From Ornithinibacillus gellani (GTDB lineage Bacteria; Bacillota; Bacilli; Bacillales; Amphibacillaceae): a stretch of 61,505 bases of DNA. Location of the stretch: the NCBI RefSeq assembly GCF_003730295.1, contig NZ_QTSZ01000014.1:1-61505 (forward strand). The letters are read 5' to 3'. Under the pieces are notes generated by a model. It was given only the letters and a program-made list of their open reading frames with translations, searched no databases and was not told where the DNA came from. Each line of letters opens with the position of its first letter. Position 1 is the first letter of the stretch. The position numbers and the translations under genes are program-made. Below are positions 43,394-55,239 of this stretch, in pieces.

Positions 43394-44230
43394 TTACAGG
43401 TTGACGGATTTTGTCTTAAATATGTGATAATAATGCTGTAGACAAGCTTCCATACCCGCACGCATTTGTTCCTGTATATCGAAATAGCTCTTTCCTTCAA
43501 CAATTAAATTGCGGACAGCTCCATTCATAATATCTGTAAATATATTAATCTTTACAATCCCACTACCAGCACAGCGCGATAAATTATCATCTCCTGAGGA
43601 AGAACCACCATGAAGTACAAGTGGTACCGCAACCGATTCAGCAATATCATGTAATCGTTCAAAATTAATTTTTGGTAGACCTACATAATTCCCATGTGCT
43701 GTACCGATGGAAATAGCGAGGGAATCGACATTTGTCGCTTGATAGAAATGCTTTGCTTCCTCAACAGTCGTATAAATCGAATCACTATGGTCATGATTTT
43801 CATAATTATCACCTGAACCCACATGACCAATTTCAGCTTCGACAACAACACCCTTTTCATGTGCATAGGCAATCACTTCTTTTGTTTTACGAATATTCTC
43901 GTCCAACGTATCCTGAGAAGCATCTATCATTACAGACGTGAAACCCAAATCAACTGCACGCTTAACAAAATCCACATCTTCCCCATGATCCAAATGAAGC
44001 ACAATCGGCACTCGGGCTAATTCCGCATAATACCTACCCAGGACAGCAGCTTCTTCCAAAGGCATTACTTCGTTGTGTGCTTGTGCAAAGGAAATAATCA
44101 GCGGTAATTGCTGCCGTTCCGCAACAGCTATATAGGCCCTGAGTGTATATTGATCTACAAAATTGGTTGCCGGAATAGCAAATTTACTTTTTAATGCAGC
44201 ATCAAACAATCTCTTAGATGTAACTAACAC
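43394..44230 (-). CDS. Class II (ketose-bisphosphate) aldolase
   Basis: A 278-residue zinc aldolase of the FbaA/GatY/KbaY family. Zinc ligands and active-site residues are in VLHLDHGEDV, VEAEIGHVGSGDNYE, ISIGTAHGNYVG and VLHGGSSSGDD, and the phosphate loop is GIVKINIFTD. Substrate could be fructose- or tagatose-bisphosphate or a ketose-1-phosphate. GTG 44230 was chosen because AGGAGG lies 8 nt upstream; a TTG one codon earlier is possible. It is the first gene of the cassette, with a cre site about 50 bp upstream. Confidence 0.88.
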   Translation of the reverse strand: MLVTSKRLFDAALKSKFAIPATNFVDQYTLRAYIAVAERQQLPLIISFAQAHNEVMPLEEAAVLGRYYAELARVPIVLHLDHGEDVDFVKRAVDLGFTSVMIDASQDTLDENIRKTKEVIAYAHEKGVVVEAEIGHVGSGDNYENHDHSDSIYTTVEEAKHFYQATNVDSLAISIGTAHGNYVGLPKINFERLHDIAESVAVPLVLHGGSSSGDDNLSRCAGSGIVKINIFTDIMNGAVRNLIVEGKSYFDIQEQMRAGMEACLQHYYHIFKTKSVNL

Positions 44231-44281
44231 CAACTAAACCTCCTTTTCCTTAACAATTATCGTGCTTATTTACAAATTATC

Positions 44282-44297
44282 ATGTAAGCGCTTGCTT
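44282..44297 (-). promoter_or_regulatory. cre site (CcpA binding) upstream of the sugar cassette
   Basis: ATGTAAGCGCTTGCTT matches the cre consensus WTGNAANCGNWNNCAW with one mismatch and is nearly palindromic. It lies 52-67 bp before the aldolase start, fitting catabolite repression by CcpA with phospho-Ser-HPr. Confidence 0.65.
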
Positions 44298-44431
44298 ATC
44301 ATTTTGTTTTCATTCCATAATAATGTTGAAAAAAAAAACGACCCATACGATATGTTTTCTCCAACTGAAAGAAAAGTTAAAGAAAATCATGCCATATAAT
44401 GGTCATTTTGTTAATTCATTTTAATGACAAT

Positions 44432-45151
44432 CTAATCTGAAGGGAGATTAATGGAACTGGCTTCACCTGTTTCCGCATCGATTTCCACTTCCAAGTGGTT
44501 ATGATTAGCTTTTTCAATCTCGGCTATATAATATAGCTTGTCGTTTTTACGTCTATCTTCTTCCATACTGACAACGTGGCCACCATATTTTTCAATCGCG
44601 ATTTCTGCAGCTGTTTCTCTAGATACTTGTGCAGTAAATACAATCTGATCCTTCCCTTTAGGAAGAGATGGACCTCTTGTTTCTAATTCGTTCTTATCAT
44701 TTACATAGGCGAATCGCTTTTCTACGGATTGGGAATCTGAATTTGCTGGCTTATTGATTAAAGGTATGGTGTATTCATGCATGAACTGTTCCCCTTTTGG
44801 TCCTACAATTCGTAGTCCTACCCAATTATCCTGCACGGGAATCTTATTTCCTTTCAATGCTGAAGAATCAACCTGCACTGTTTCAGGTAAATGAACCGCA
44901 ATATATAATTCGTCCTTTTCGTTGATACCATATGAAGTGTCATTCGTTCCCTCGATAGCCAAATTCAACACATATTGATTCCCTTTTAACTTCTCAACAT
45001 TTCCTCCAAGGTCAACGTGTATATCTTCCAAATGAAACGATTCCTGATTCACTAGGTGCTTGCCATTACTATATTGGTTAATGTTTTTATTGCAGGAAAC
45101 CAGGACCAGTAATGAACATGTTATAAGTATCATGATGGGTTTTACTTTCAT
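44432..45151 (-). CDS. Lipoprotein with C-terminal PepSY domain
   Basis: A 239-residue predicted lipoprotein with signal peptide and lipobox VLVSC (Cys at residue 20), a beta-rich middle region (about 40-155) and a C-terminal PepSY-like domain (about 178-235) seen in RETAAEIAIEKYGGHVVSM and LEVEIDAETGEASS. PepSY domains often inhibit proteases or act in envelope stress. GGGGGAC precedes ATG. It stands alone between the sugar cassette and the suf operon; the family of the N-terminal part is unknown. Confidence 0.75.
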   Translation of the reverse strand: MKVKPIMILITCSLLVLVSCNKNINQYSNGKHLVNQESFHLEDIHVDLGGNVEKLKGNQYVLNLAIEGTNDTSYGINEKDELYIAVHLPETVQVDSSALKGNKIPVQDNWVGLRIVGPKGEQFMHEYTIPLINKPANSDSQSVEKRFAYVNDKNELETRGPSLPKGKDQIVFTAQVSRETAAEIAIEKYGGHVVSMEEDRRKNDKLYYIAEIEKANHNHLEVEIDAETGEASSINLPSD

Positions 45152-45350
45152 TTAGACGTCCCCCTATGACAAATTCAAGTGTAATAGTATGATTTTTTAC
45201 CACAAAACTTCTATAAATAAACATGAATCACATATGCAAAATCAGGTGGACATTTATATAAAAACATATCTTTCAAGCATCTCTATGATGATTGTATATA
45301 TTTTTGAAAGACCGTACATTGGAAGGTGGTCATGCTGGATGTAAAAAATA

Positions 45351-45382
45351 AAAGGAGACGAACTATAGTAGTCCGTCTCCCG
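45351..45382 (-). terminator. Terminator of the suf operon
   Basis: On the minus strand GGGAGACGGA pairs with TCGTCTCC and TTTTATTTTTT follows, 40 bases after sufB. Confidence 0.82.
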
Positions 45383-45422
45383 CCCAAAAGAAATCGTCTT
45401 CCTCTGGCCTTCCTATATTTAA

Positions 45423-46820
45423 TTATCCAATGCTTCCTTCCATTTCGTAGGAAATCAATCGGTTCATTTCAACTGCATATTCCATTGGAAGTTCACGTGT
45501 AAATGGTTCAATAAAGCCCATCACAATCATGTCTGTTGCTTCTTGTTCACCGATACCGCGACTCATCAAATAGAATAATTGTTCTTCTGATACCTTGGAT
45601 ACTTTCGCTTCATGCTCCAATGAAATGTTATCATTATAAATTTCATTGTATGGAATTGTATCAGAGGTAGACTCATTATCAAGAATTAATGTGTCACACT
45701 CGATATTAGATCTTGCACCTTCTGCTTTACGTCCGAAGTGTACAATACCACGATAAGTCACTTTTCCGCCTTGTTTGGATATTGATTTAGATACAATCGA
45801 TGAAGACGTATTTGGTGCCAAGTGGTACATTTTTGCACCGGCATCCTGGTGCTGTCCTTTACCCGCAAGTGCGATAGAGATTGTCATACCACGTGCACCT
45901 TCTCCACGAAGCAGAACAGAAGGATATTTCATGGTTAGCTTGGAGCCCATGTTCCCATCGATCCACTCCATCGTGGCGTTCTCATCACAAGTTGCGCGCT
46001 TCGTAACTAGGTTATATACGTTATTGGCCCAGTTTTGAATGGTTGTATAACGGCAATAACCGTCACGTTTAACAAAGATTTCTACGACTGCACTATGCAG
46101 TGAGTTAGTTGTAAATACAGGTGCTGTACAACCTTCTACATAATGAACAGATGCGCCTTCATCAACAATAATCAATGTCCGCTCAAATTGTCCCATATTT
46201 TCCGAGTTAATACGGAAATATGCTTGTAATGGTGCAGTTGCTTTTACACCCTTTGGAACATAAATAAATGAACCACCGGACCACACAGCCGTATTTAATG
46301 CTGAGAATTTATTATCAGATGCTGGAATAACTTTACCAAAGTATTCTTTAAATAGATCTTCATGTTTCTTCAATGCGGAGTCTGTATCCGTGAAAATAAT
46401 TCCCAGCTCTTCCAAATCTTTTTCAAGACTTTGGTATACAACCTCAGATTCATACTGAGCAGAAACACCTGCAAGGTATTTTTGTTCTGCTTCTGGAATT
46501 CCAAGACGGTCAAATGTTTCTTTGATTTCTGCAGGAACCTCATCCCATGTTCTACCTTGTTTCTCAGAAGGCTTTACATAGTAGACGATTTCATCAAAGT
46601 CTAAACCATTTAGGTCGCCGCCCCATTGTGGCATTGGTTTACTATAGAAAATATCCAATGCCTTCAAGCGTTCTTCTAGCATCCACTCTGGTTCTTCCTT
46701 CATCCGGGAAATTTCCTCAACGACTGTTTTCGTTAAGCCTCTTTCCGTCCGAAAAACAGAAACATCCTTGTCGTGGAAACCATATTTATATCCATCTATT
46801 TCAGGTACATTTTTAGCCAT
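45423..46820 (-). CDS. sufB: Fe-S cluster scaffold protein SufB
   Basis: A 465-residue SufB, the main scaffold on which new Fe-S clusters are built in complex with SufC and SufD. It shows the right-handed beta-helix core and family motifs [29 protein letters not shown], and the C-terminal [21 protein letters not shown] shared with SufD. A strong AAGGAGG precedes ATG. It is the last gene of sufCDSUB, as in B. subtilis. Confidence 0.97.
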   Translation of the reverse strand: MAKNVPEIDGYKYGFHDKDVSVFRTERGLTKTVVEEISRMKEEPEWMLEERLKALDIFYSKPMPQWGGDLNGLDFDEIVYYVKPSEKQGRTWDEVPAEIKETFDRLGIPEAEQKYLAGVSAQYESEVVYQSLEKDLEELGIIFTDTDSALKKHEDLFKEYFGKVIPASDNKFSALNTAVWSGGSFIYVPKGVKATAPLQAYFRINSENMGQFERTLIIVDEGASVHYVEGCTAPVFTTNSLHSAVVEIFVKRDGYCRYTTIQNWANNVYNLVTKRATCDENATMEWIDGNMGSKLTMKYPSVLLRGEGARGMTISIALAGKGQHQDAGAKMYHLAPNTSSSIVSKSISKQGGKVTYRGIVHFGRKAEGARSNIECDTLILDNESTSDTIPYNEIYNDNISLEHEAKVSKVSEEQLFYLMSRGIGEQEATDMIVMGFIEPFTRELPMEYAVEMNRLISYEMEGSIG

Positions 46821-46885
46821 TAATTAAAACCTCCTTAGATAGTTCATGCTTTATGAATAAAAGCATGTATTCATTGGCTTCCCTA

Positions 46886-49843
<2,958 letters not shown>

Positions 49844-49859
49844 ATTACCCCTCCTAACG

Positions 49860-50645
49860 TTATGCGTTTTGTCCTACAGTTTCGTCCTCAATACCTAATT
49901 CTTCCTTAATCCATTCATATCCTTCTGCTTCTAGACGTTGTGCTAGCTCAGGTCCACCTGATTTAACGACACGTCCCTGCATCATGACATGAACTTGGTC
50001 AGGAGTAATATAGTTTAGTAAACGCTGATAGTGCGTAATAATTAAGCAACCAAAGTTGTCCTCACGCATTTTATTAATCCCTTTGGAAACAACTTTTAGC
50101 GCATCAATATCTAAGCCGGAATCAATCTCATCCAAGATTGCAATTTCAGGCTTCAACAACATCAACTGCAAAATTTCGTTACGTTTCTTCTCACCGCCTG
50201 AGAAGCCTTCGTTTAAGTAACGCTGTGCCATGTTTTTGTCAATTTCAAGAAAGTCCAGTGCTTCATCCATCTCTTTAATAAATTTCATCAAAGAAATTTC
50301 ATTACCTTCTCCACGCTTTGCATTAATAGAAGAACGTAAGAAGTCGGAGGTAGTCACACCGCTAATTTCACTTGGATACTGCATACCAAGGAACAGACCA
50401 GCACGTGCACGCTCATCTACTTCCATTTCCAGTACGTCTTCCCCATCAAGGGTAATGCTTCCCTCGGTGATTTCGAACTTTGGATGACCCATAATTGCGG
50501 AGGCAAGTGTAGACTTACCAGTTCCATTTGGTCCCATTACCGCATGAAACTCGCCTCCTTTTATCGTAAGGTTTACACCTTTTAATATCTCGTTTCCTTC
50601 AATAGAAACATGAAGATTCTTAATTTCCAGTGTTGATCCTGCCAT
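49860..50645 (-). CDS. sufC: ABC-type ATPase SufC
   Basis: A 261-residue soluble ABC ATPase that drives conformational change in SufBD. Walker A is GPNGTGKSTLA (about 38-48), the signature GFSGGEKKRNEILQ and Walker B AILDEIDSGLDIDAL are typical of SufC. GGAGGT precedes ATG. It is the first gene of the operon; a long leader with an imperfect inverted repeat lies upstream. Confidence 0.97.
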   Translation of the reverse strand: MAGSTLEIKNLHVSIEGNEILKGVNLTIKGGEFHAVMGPNGTGKSTLASAIMGHPKFEITEGSITLDGEDVLEMEVDERARAGLFLGMQYPSEISGVTTSDFLRSSINAKRGEGNEISLMKFIKEMDEALDFLEIDKNMAQRYLNEGFSGGEKKRNEILQLMLLKPEIAILDEIDSGLDIDALKVVSKGINKMREDNFGCLIITHYQRLLNYITPDQVHVMMQGRVVKSGGPELAQRLEAEGYEWIKEELGIEDETVGQNA

Positions 50646-50672
50646 AACGATACCTCCAAATATATTAAATTA

Positions 50673-50702
50673 ATTGAGTGCGAACCACTGTCCGTTCTCA
50701 AT
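50673..50702. promoter_or_regulatory. Inverted repeat in the suf leader
   Basis: ATTGAG (50673-50678) and CTCAAT (50697-50702) flank an 18-nt spacer that also holds GAAC and GTTC. It lies 28-57 bp upstream of sufC. It may be an operator for an Fe-S regulator such as the SufR-like protein encoded at 21310-21954, but it matches no motif I know exactly. Confidence 0.35.
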
Positions 50703-50825
50703 TTATACTCATTCCAATCTTAAAGCATTTCAAATTTAATATCAACTTTTTTAGGTTTACCAAAACAATAGCAATCATAAGATTTAATTGGGTTTCTATA
50801 CAAACACGAATATGATGTGCAAGGA

Positions 50826-50866
50826 AAATGCTGGTCCCCAATTGTAGGAAACCAGCACTTTTTCTC
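50826..50866. terminator. Terminator after metQ
   Basis: AAATGCTGGT and ACCAGCACTT form a stem with T tracts on both sides; downstream of metQ and upstream of the suf leader. Confidence 0.7.
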
Positions 50867-50872
50867 AGTTAA

Positions 50873-51733
50873 TTAATTATTGCCACCAACAGGTACGACC
50901 GCACCGTCATATTTTTCAAGAATAAAATCTTGTATTTCTTTAGAATGCAATACTTCAACAAGTGTTTTCAATGCTTCATTGTCTTTATCCTCGGAACGAA
51001 CTGCAATAACGTTCACATACTCTGAATCTTCATCTTCAATGAATAGTGCATCTTCTAACGGATTCAAATCAGCGCCAATCGCATAGTTTGTGTTAATTGC
51101 TACTAGAACATTTTTTTCTGAATGATAAAATTCAGGCAATAATGCTGGTTCATATTCTGGTGAAAATTTCAGTTCCTTGGGATTCTCTACAACATCCTCC
51201 AAGGTTGCCGAACCTTTATCTACTTCTGGATCAAGCTTCAGTAAACCGTTTTTCTCAAACAAAGAAAGAATACGTCCATGATCAGCAACAGAGTTACTCA
51301 TGATAACCTCTGTACCTTTCTGGATATCATCTATACTCGCGATATCCTTAGAGTATACACCCATCGGTTCGATATGAATACCATCGATATAATCAAGGTC
51401 ATAGCCCGTTTTATCAATCGTTTCTTTTAGGTATGGAATGTGCTGGAAAAAGTTAGCGTCTAATTTACCACTTTCTAAATCATCATTAGGAAATACATAA
51501 TCCTGATATGGTTCAATTTCCAAAGCGATTCCCTTTTCTTCTAAAAGTGGCTTAGCCTCTTCTAAGATTTCTGCATGCGGCTCACTTGAAGCGCCGACAA
51601 TAATTTCAGTATTTTCTCCATCTGCATTACCGGAATCTTTATCTCCATCAGCTGACTTGTCTGCATCCCCTTTTCCACATGCAGCTAGTAATAAAATCAA
51701 TGATAAAAACAAAATCGTCCAAAGCTTTTTCAT
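50873..51733 (-). CDS. metQ: Methionine ABC transporter substrate-binding lipoprotein MetQ
   Basis: A 286-residue lipoprotein (lipobox LLAAC, Cys at 19) of the NlpA/MetQ family that captures D- and L-methionine outside the membrane. After an Asp/Lys/Gly-rich linker (20-42) come GASSEPHAEILEE, LDANFFQHIPYL, and the HIEPMGVYS binding-site region. It is the last gene of metNPQ and corresponds to YusA of B. subtilis. Confidence 0.93.
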   Translation of the reverse strand: MKKLWTILFLSLILLLAACGKGDADKSADGDKDSGNADGENTEIIVGASSEPHAEILEEAKPLLEEKGIALEIEPYQDYVFPNDDLESGKLDANFFQHIPYLKETIDKTGYDLDYIDGIHIEPMGVYSKDIASIDDIQKGTEVIMSNSVADHGRILSLFEKNGLLKLDPEVDKGSATLEDVVENPKELKFSPEYEPALLPEFYHSEKNVLVAINTNYAIGADLNPLEDALFIEDEDSEYVNVIAVRSEDKDNEALKTLVEVLHSKEIQDFILEKYDGAVVPVGGNN

Positions 51734-51782
51734 CTTTATTTCTCCTCTTTCCCGATGTTTTACATCTCATTTTTTTTATGAT

Positions 51783-52451
51783 TTAGCGCTTATCCAATTT
51801 CTTGGCAATCATGTCACCGATAAATTGAAAGATAAACACGATACATACAATAACAATTGTGGAAACCAATACGATGTCATAGTCACGTCGTTGAAATCCG
51901 AAGTAATATGCATAATTCCCAAGGCCACCTGCACCAATAGCACCTGCCATTGCGGTATAACCAATTAAAGCAATGGCTGTAACTGTAATTCCAGATACAA
52001 GTGCCGGCATGGATTCAGGCAGCAGTACTTTAAATAGGATTGTACGTGTCTTTGCCCCCATCGCTTTCGCGGCTTCTACAACACCTTTATCTACTTCCGT
52101 TAACGCAATTTCAACCAAACGACCGTAAAATGGTGCAGCGCCTAGTATAAGTGCTGGTAGTGCAGCTTCTGGACCACGGATCGTACCAACGATAATTAGT
52201 GTTACCGGAAATAACAAAAAGATAAGGATAATAAACGGAATGGCACGAAATACATTTACAAATGCAGCCGTGATGAAATGCAGCCATTTGTTTTCCCAAA
52301 TTCCATTCTTTTTGGTTAGATAAAGTAATAATCCCAATAAAATTCCTAAAATAAAGGTCCCAGCAATCGAAATGATTGTCATATAGAAAGTTTCATAAGT
52401 GGCTTCCCATAATGCATCTGCCTTTACATTAGGAAACAATTCATTCCACAT
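51783..52451 (-). CDS. Methionine ABC transporter permease (MetI type)
   Basis: A 222-residue permease with five hydrophobic segments and the BPD_transp_1 EAA-loop, seen as EVDKGVVEAAKAMGAKTRTIL. With MetN and MetQ it imports methionine. It corresponds to YusB, named MetP in B. subtilis; I leave the symbol blank to avoid confusion with the unrelated NSS transporter MetP in this window. Its start overlaps the metN 3' end by 11 nt. Confidence 0.92.
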   Translation of the reverse strand: MWNELFPNVKADALWEATYETFYMTIISIAGTFILGILLGLLLYLTKKNGIWENKWLHFITAAFVNVFRAIPFIILIFLLFPVTLIIVGTIRGPEAALPALILGAAPFYGRLVEIALTEVDKGVVEAAKAMGAKTRTILFKVLLPESMPALVSGITVTAIALIGYTAMAGAIGAGGLGNYAYYFGFQRRDYDIVLVSTIVIVCIVFIFQFIGDMIAKKLDKR

Positions 52452-53472
52452 GCTGAATCACCTCCACTTCTACTGATGTTTCATTGGTAACATAGGCAAT
52501 TGCAGCATCCATTTCTGCTTGTTCCCCCAGCATCTGCACGAATAATGTTCCATATGCTCCCCGTTTCGTGTGGGTTATTTTTCCTTGTACAATATTTATT
52601 TCAATAGCAAATTGCTTGGATAACTGACTGATTAGAGCTTGATTCGTCGTTTCTCCAAGAAAATGTAAACGAATCATTTTCCCCTGATTATAAGTAGCCA
52701 ATATCGGCTCTACTTCATCTTCATCATCTGTAAGCCCCATAATCTGTTCGACGAATTTCTTTGTGACAGCCTGTTGTGGTCGATGAAATACGTCCAACAC
52801 ATCTCCCTGCTCTACAATCGAACCATTTTCCATTACTGCAACCTGATGACAAATCTTTCGTATGACATGCATTTCATGGGTAATTAAAATGATGGTTAGT
52901 CCAAGTTTTTCATTTATATCTACAAGTAGATCAAGAATTGCATTGGTTGTTTCCGGATCAAGTGCGGAAGTTGCTTCGTCACAGAGTAAAACCTTTGGAT
53001 TATTAGCTAAGGCACGTGCAATCCCGACCCGTTGCTTTTGACCACCGCTCAGCTGAGATGGATAGGCGTTTTCTCGACCTGATAGGTCAACCAACTGAAT
53101 AAGCTCTTGAACGCGTTTGGCACGCTCCGTTTTCGGGACTCCAGCAATCTCAAGTGGAAATGCAATATTCTGTTCCACTGTTCTTGACCACAGCAGATTG
53201 AAATGTTGAAAGATCATGCCTATTTCCTGACGAGCTAAGCGAAGCTCCTTCCCTTTCATGGCGGTGATATTTTTTCCTGCTATTTTAATTTCACCGGTTG
53301 TTGGCTCTTCTAATCGGTTCAAAAGTCGTACAAACGTACTCTTACCTGCACCACTATAGCCAATAACACCAAATATTTCGCCCTCCTTGATGTCGAGGGT
53401 GAGCTGGTCCACAGCTTTTATCTTTTGTTTTTTTATCGTAAATTGCTTACTTAAATTATTTATTGAAATCAA
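52441..53472 (-). CDS. metN: Methionine ABC transporter ATP-binding protein MetN
   Basis: A 343-residue ATPase: Walker A GYSGAGKST (about 38-46), signature LSGGQKQRVGIARAL (about 140), Walker B KVLLCDEATSALDP, and a C-terminal NIL domain (about 262-340) that senses intracellular methionine and lowers transport (trans-inhibition). It starts at TTG with AGGGAGG upstream. It is the first gene behind the SAM riboswitch. Confidence 0.95.
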   Translation of the reverse strand: MISINNLSKQFTIKKQKIKAVDQLTLDIKEGEIFGVIGYSGAGKSTFVRLLNRLEEPTTGEIKIAGKNITAMKGKELRLARQEIGMIFQHFNLLWSRTVEQNIAFPLEIAGVPKTERAKRVQELIQLVDLSGRENAYPSQLSGGQKQRVGIARALANNPKVLLCDEATSALDPETTNAILDLLVDINEKLGLTIILITHEMHVIRKICHQVAVMENGSIVEQGDVLDVFHRPQQAVTKKFVEQIMGLTDDEDEVEPILATYNQGKMIRLHFLGETTNQALISQLSKQFAIEINIVQGKITHTKRGAYGTLFVQMLGEQAEMDAAIAYVTNETSVEVEVIQHVE

Positions 53473-53558
53473 AGCGAATCCTCCCTGTTGCCTTTACCGT
53501 GCCTATATTGCTTCTGTTTCATCCCTTACAAGACTTATGACCTACAATCTACACAAAA

Positions 53559-53725
53559 TAAAAACGCCTTCTGCTAAGTGAACAGAAAGACGTAAATTAT
53601 AAAATCTTTAAGTTCCCTTATCACTCAAAGCACATTGCCTTGCAGGAATTAGCACCTTTCAAATCATAATTGAGGTTGCCGCGGTATCACAGGGCCAGTC
53701 CCTCCACCGCTCGAAATAAGAGATA
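53559..53725 (-). promoter_or_regulatory. SAM-I riboswitch (S-box) with terminator upstream of metN
   Basis: The minus strand shows the S-box core in order: CTCTTAT...GAG, GGTGGAGGGACTGGCCC, TGATACCGCGGCAACC, GGTGCTAATTCC and the closing ATAAGGGA strand (aptamer 53613-53725). A terminator hairpin ACGTCTTTCTG/CAGAAGGCGT followed by TTTTATTTT lies at 53559-53594. SAM binding should terminate transcription, so metNPQ is expressed when SAM and methionine are low. Confidence 0.95.
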
Positions 53726-53783
53726 TCACGTATTCAATTAAAATCATCATTCAAATCATAGCACCGATTCATGCACCTGTCAA

Positions 53784-54107
53784 TTATTGATTTTTAGCAG
53801 GGGAAAATAAGGCAGGCTCGTATTTCAGTAAATACGAATATATATTTGGAATCGATTGGAAAGCATAGATTTTCTCTGCTGCCTTTCCCTTATCTTTTAT
53901 GAATAAGCAAGGAACACTTTCCACTTGATTTGTTTGCATAAATTCCGGGTGAAGCGATGCATTCATTTCAAAGAAAATATCCTGTTGATGGGCTCGTTCA
54001 ATCTCAGCAAGCATACTTCTCGCTACATGACAAGTTCCACAAAATGGAGTATGAATATATAGTAAATAATGATCTTGTGTCAAAACTGTCTCTGTTATCT
54101 GCTGCAA
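53784..54107 (-). CDS. yusE: YusE, thioredoxin-like protein
   Basis: A 107-residue thioredoxin-fold protein with the redox motif C23-G-T-C26 in HTPFCGTCHVA and a cis-Pro segment VESVPCLFIK, with an additional Cys after the Pro. It corresponds to B. subtilis YusE, whose partner is unknown. It starts at TTG with CAGGTGA upstream. It follows yusF by 16 bp on the same strand. Confidence 0.85.
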   Translation of the reverse strand: MQQITETVLTQDHYLLYIHTPFCGTCHVARSMLAEIERAHQQDIFFEMNASLHPEFMQTNQVESVPCLFIKDKGKAAEKIYAFQSIPNIYSYLLKYEPALFSPAKNQ

Positions 54108-54123
54108 AAAATCACCTGGTTCA

Positions 54124-54519
54124 TCAAATTAAATATTTTGGGTCTACTGCAATGTACTTTGCAGTGAGTGCAACTGCCAGAATATGCTCTGGGGTAGCTG
54201 CAACCTCCCGATAATCACTGCTAACATATAAATGCTCTGCATGTGGAAGCTCTTTTGTTAACTCTTTCCTGAGCGCAATTCCAGATTTGTCCTCATCCAC
54301 AAATATAAATACATGCTTATTATCCAAATCATATTGTTCTAATAATTCGTCAAATTTACCTATTCCAAAGGTTCCATTGGTACAAATTATCTCTAATTGC
54401 TCTGAGATGATCTTGCTAAGCTGCCTTTTATCCGTTAAGCCTTCTACAATGATGACTTTATCCGAATCAACCGACACGTCACATAGCACTCCCATATGTT
54501 TCATCATTCTAAACATCAA
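54124..54519 (-). CDS. yusF: YusF, small Toprim-domain protein
   Basis: A 131-residue protein made of a single Toprim fold, with the acidic motifs VIIVEGLTDKRQ and FIFVDEDKSGIALRKE and the central ICTNGTFGIGK. Such stand-alone Toprim proteins (RNase M5-like or primase-like) bind nucleic acids and Mg2+. The start is unclear: several ATGs lie near 54500 without a good ribosome site, and a GTG about 13 codons in follows GGGAGTG. It corresponds to B. subtilis YusF. Confidence 0.82.
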   Translation of the reverse strand: MMFRMMKHMGVLCDVSVDSDKVIIVEGLTDKRQLSKIISEQLEIICTNGTFGIGKFDELLEQYDLDNKHVFIFVDEDKSGIALRKELTKELPHAEHLYVSSDYREVAATPEHILAVALTAKYIAVDPKYLI

Positions 54520-54576
54520 TTGGTCTTATTATAGCATATTGATGTAAAATTTAAATGTTCGCAGTTTACGCCACCA

Positions 54577-54615
54577 ATAAAAAAGATGACTCTCTCCAAA
54601 TAAGGGAGTCATCCT
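54577..54615 (-). terminator. Terminator of gcvH beyond the repeat
   Basis: On the minus strand ATGACTCCCT pairs with AGAGAGTCAT and TTTTTTATT follows. It lies downstream of repeat copy C. Confidence 0.82.
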
Positions 54616-54632
54616 GTATAAACAGCTTCCTC

Positions 54633-54788
54633 TTTATCACAGATTAACTGGCTGTAAGACCCACACATCAAGATTTTTGCTGATAACCAGAATGGTAAAT
54701 GGGGGATCAACAGCCAGTAAAGGCCCGATTGGTTCAACTAACAATCAGTGGAGAAAGAGCTAAAAGCCCCCACTGATTGAAGTTTCAC
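54633..54788 (-). repeat. Interspersed 3'-end repeat, copy C
   Basis: A 156-bp copy of the element seen at 7381 and 10638, here on the minus strand, i.e. again in sense orientation relative to the preceding gene gcvH, whose stop is 5 bases away. The inner loop of the long stem has diverged most; the outer ACTGGCTGT/ACAGCCAGT arms and AATCAGTGG/CCACTGATT are unchanged. Pairing of the inner stem is partly kept through a G-T pair. Confidence 0.85.
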
Positions 54789-54792
54789 TATA

Positions 54793-55176
54793 TTAGTCCT
54801 CTTCTACAAATGCTTGGTATGCTTCTGGGGATAGTAATTTATCCAGTTCAGCTTCATCTGAAAGCTCAACTACAATCATCCATGCATTTTCATAAGGGGA
54901 TTCGTTTACAAATTCCGGGCTATCTTCCAATTCTTCATTTATTTCAACTACAGTTCCACTTACTGGTGCATATAGCTCGGACACGGTTTTAACCGATTCA
55001 ACACTACCAAATGGTTCATCCGCATCAATTTCTTCTCCAACCTCTGGAAGCTCAACAAATACAATATCTCCAAGTTCATCTTGAGCAAAATCAGTAATGC
55101 CAATACGTACTTTATTTCCTTCTTTTTTTACCCACTCATGTTCTTCTGAATACAATAGATCGTTTGGTAAATTCAT
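54793..55176 (-). CDS. gcvH: Glycine cleavage system H protein
   Basis: A 127-residue lipoyl carrier protein (same length as B. subtilis GcvH) that shuttles the aminomethyl group in glycine cleavage and also serves as the lipoate relay to other complexes in Bacillus. The lipoylated lysine is K63 in [14 protein letters not shown]. The ATG at 55174-55176 follows ACGGAGGGA; an upstream reading lacks a site. gcvP and gcvT are not adjacent, as in B. subtilis. Confidence 0.95.
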   Translation of the reverse strand: MNLPNDLLYSEEHEWVKKEGNKVRIGITDFAQDELGDIVFVELPEVGEEIDADEPFGSVESVKTVSELYAPVSGTVVEINEELEDSPEFVNESPYENAWMIVVELSDEAELDKLLSPEAYQAFVEED

Positions 55177-55239
55177 TTGAATCCCTCCGTAAATTGATTG
55201 CATCTTAACTATACAAGTTTATCTTATAGAATGCTAGCT

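Noticed and set aside
53559-53725. T-box leader in front of metN
   Set aside because: The conserved blocks are those of the SAM-I riboswitch; no T-box sequence (TGGNACCGCG) is present.
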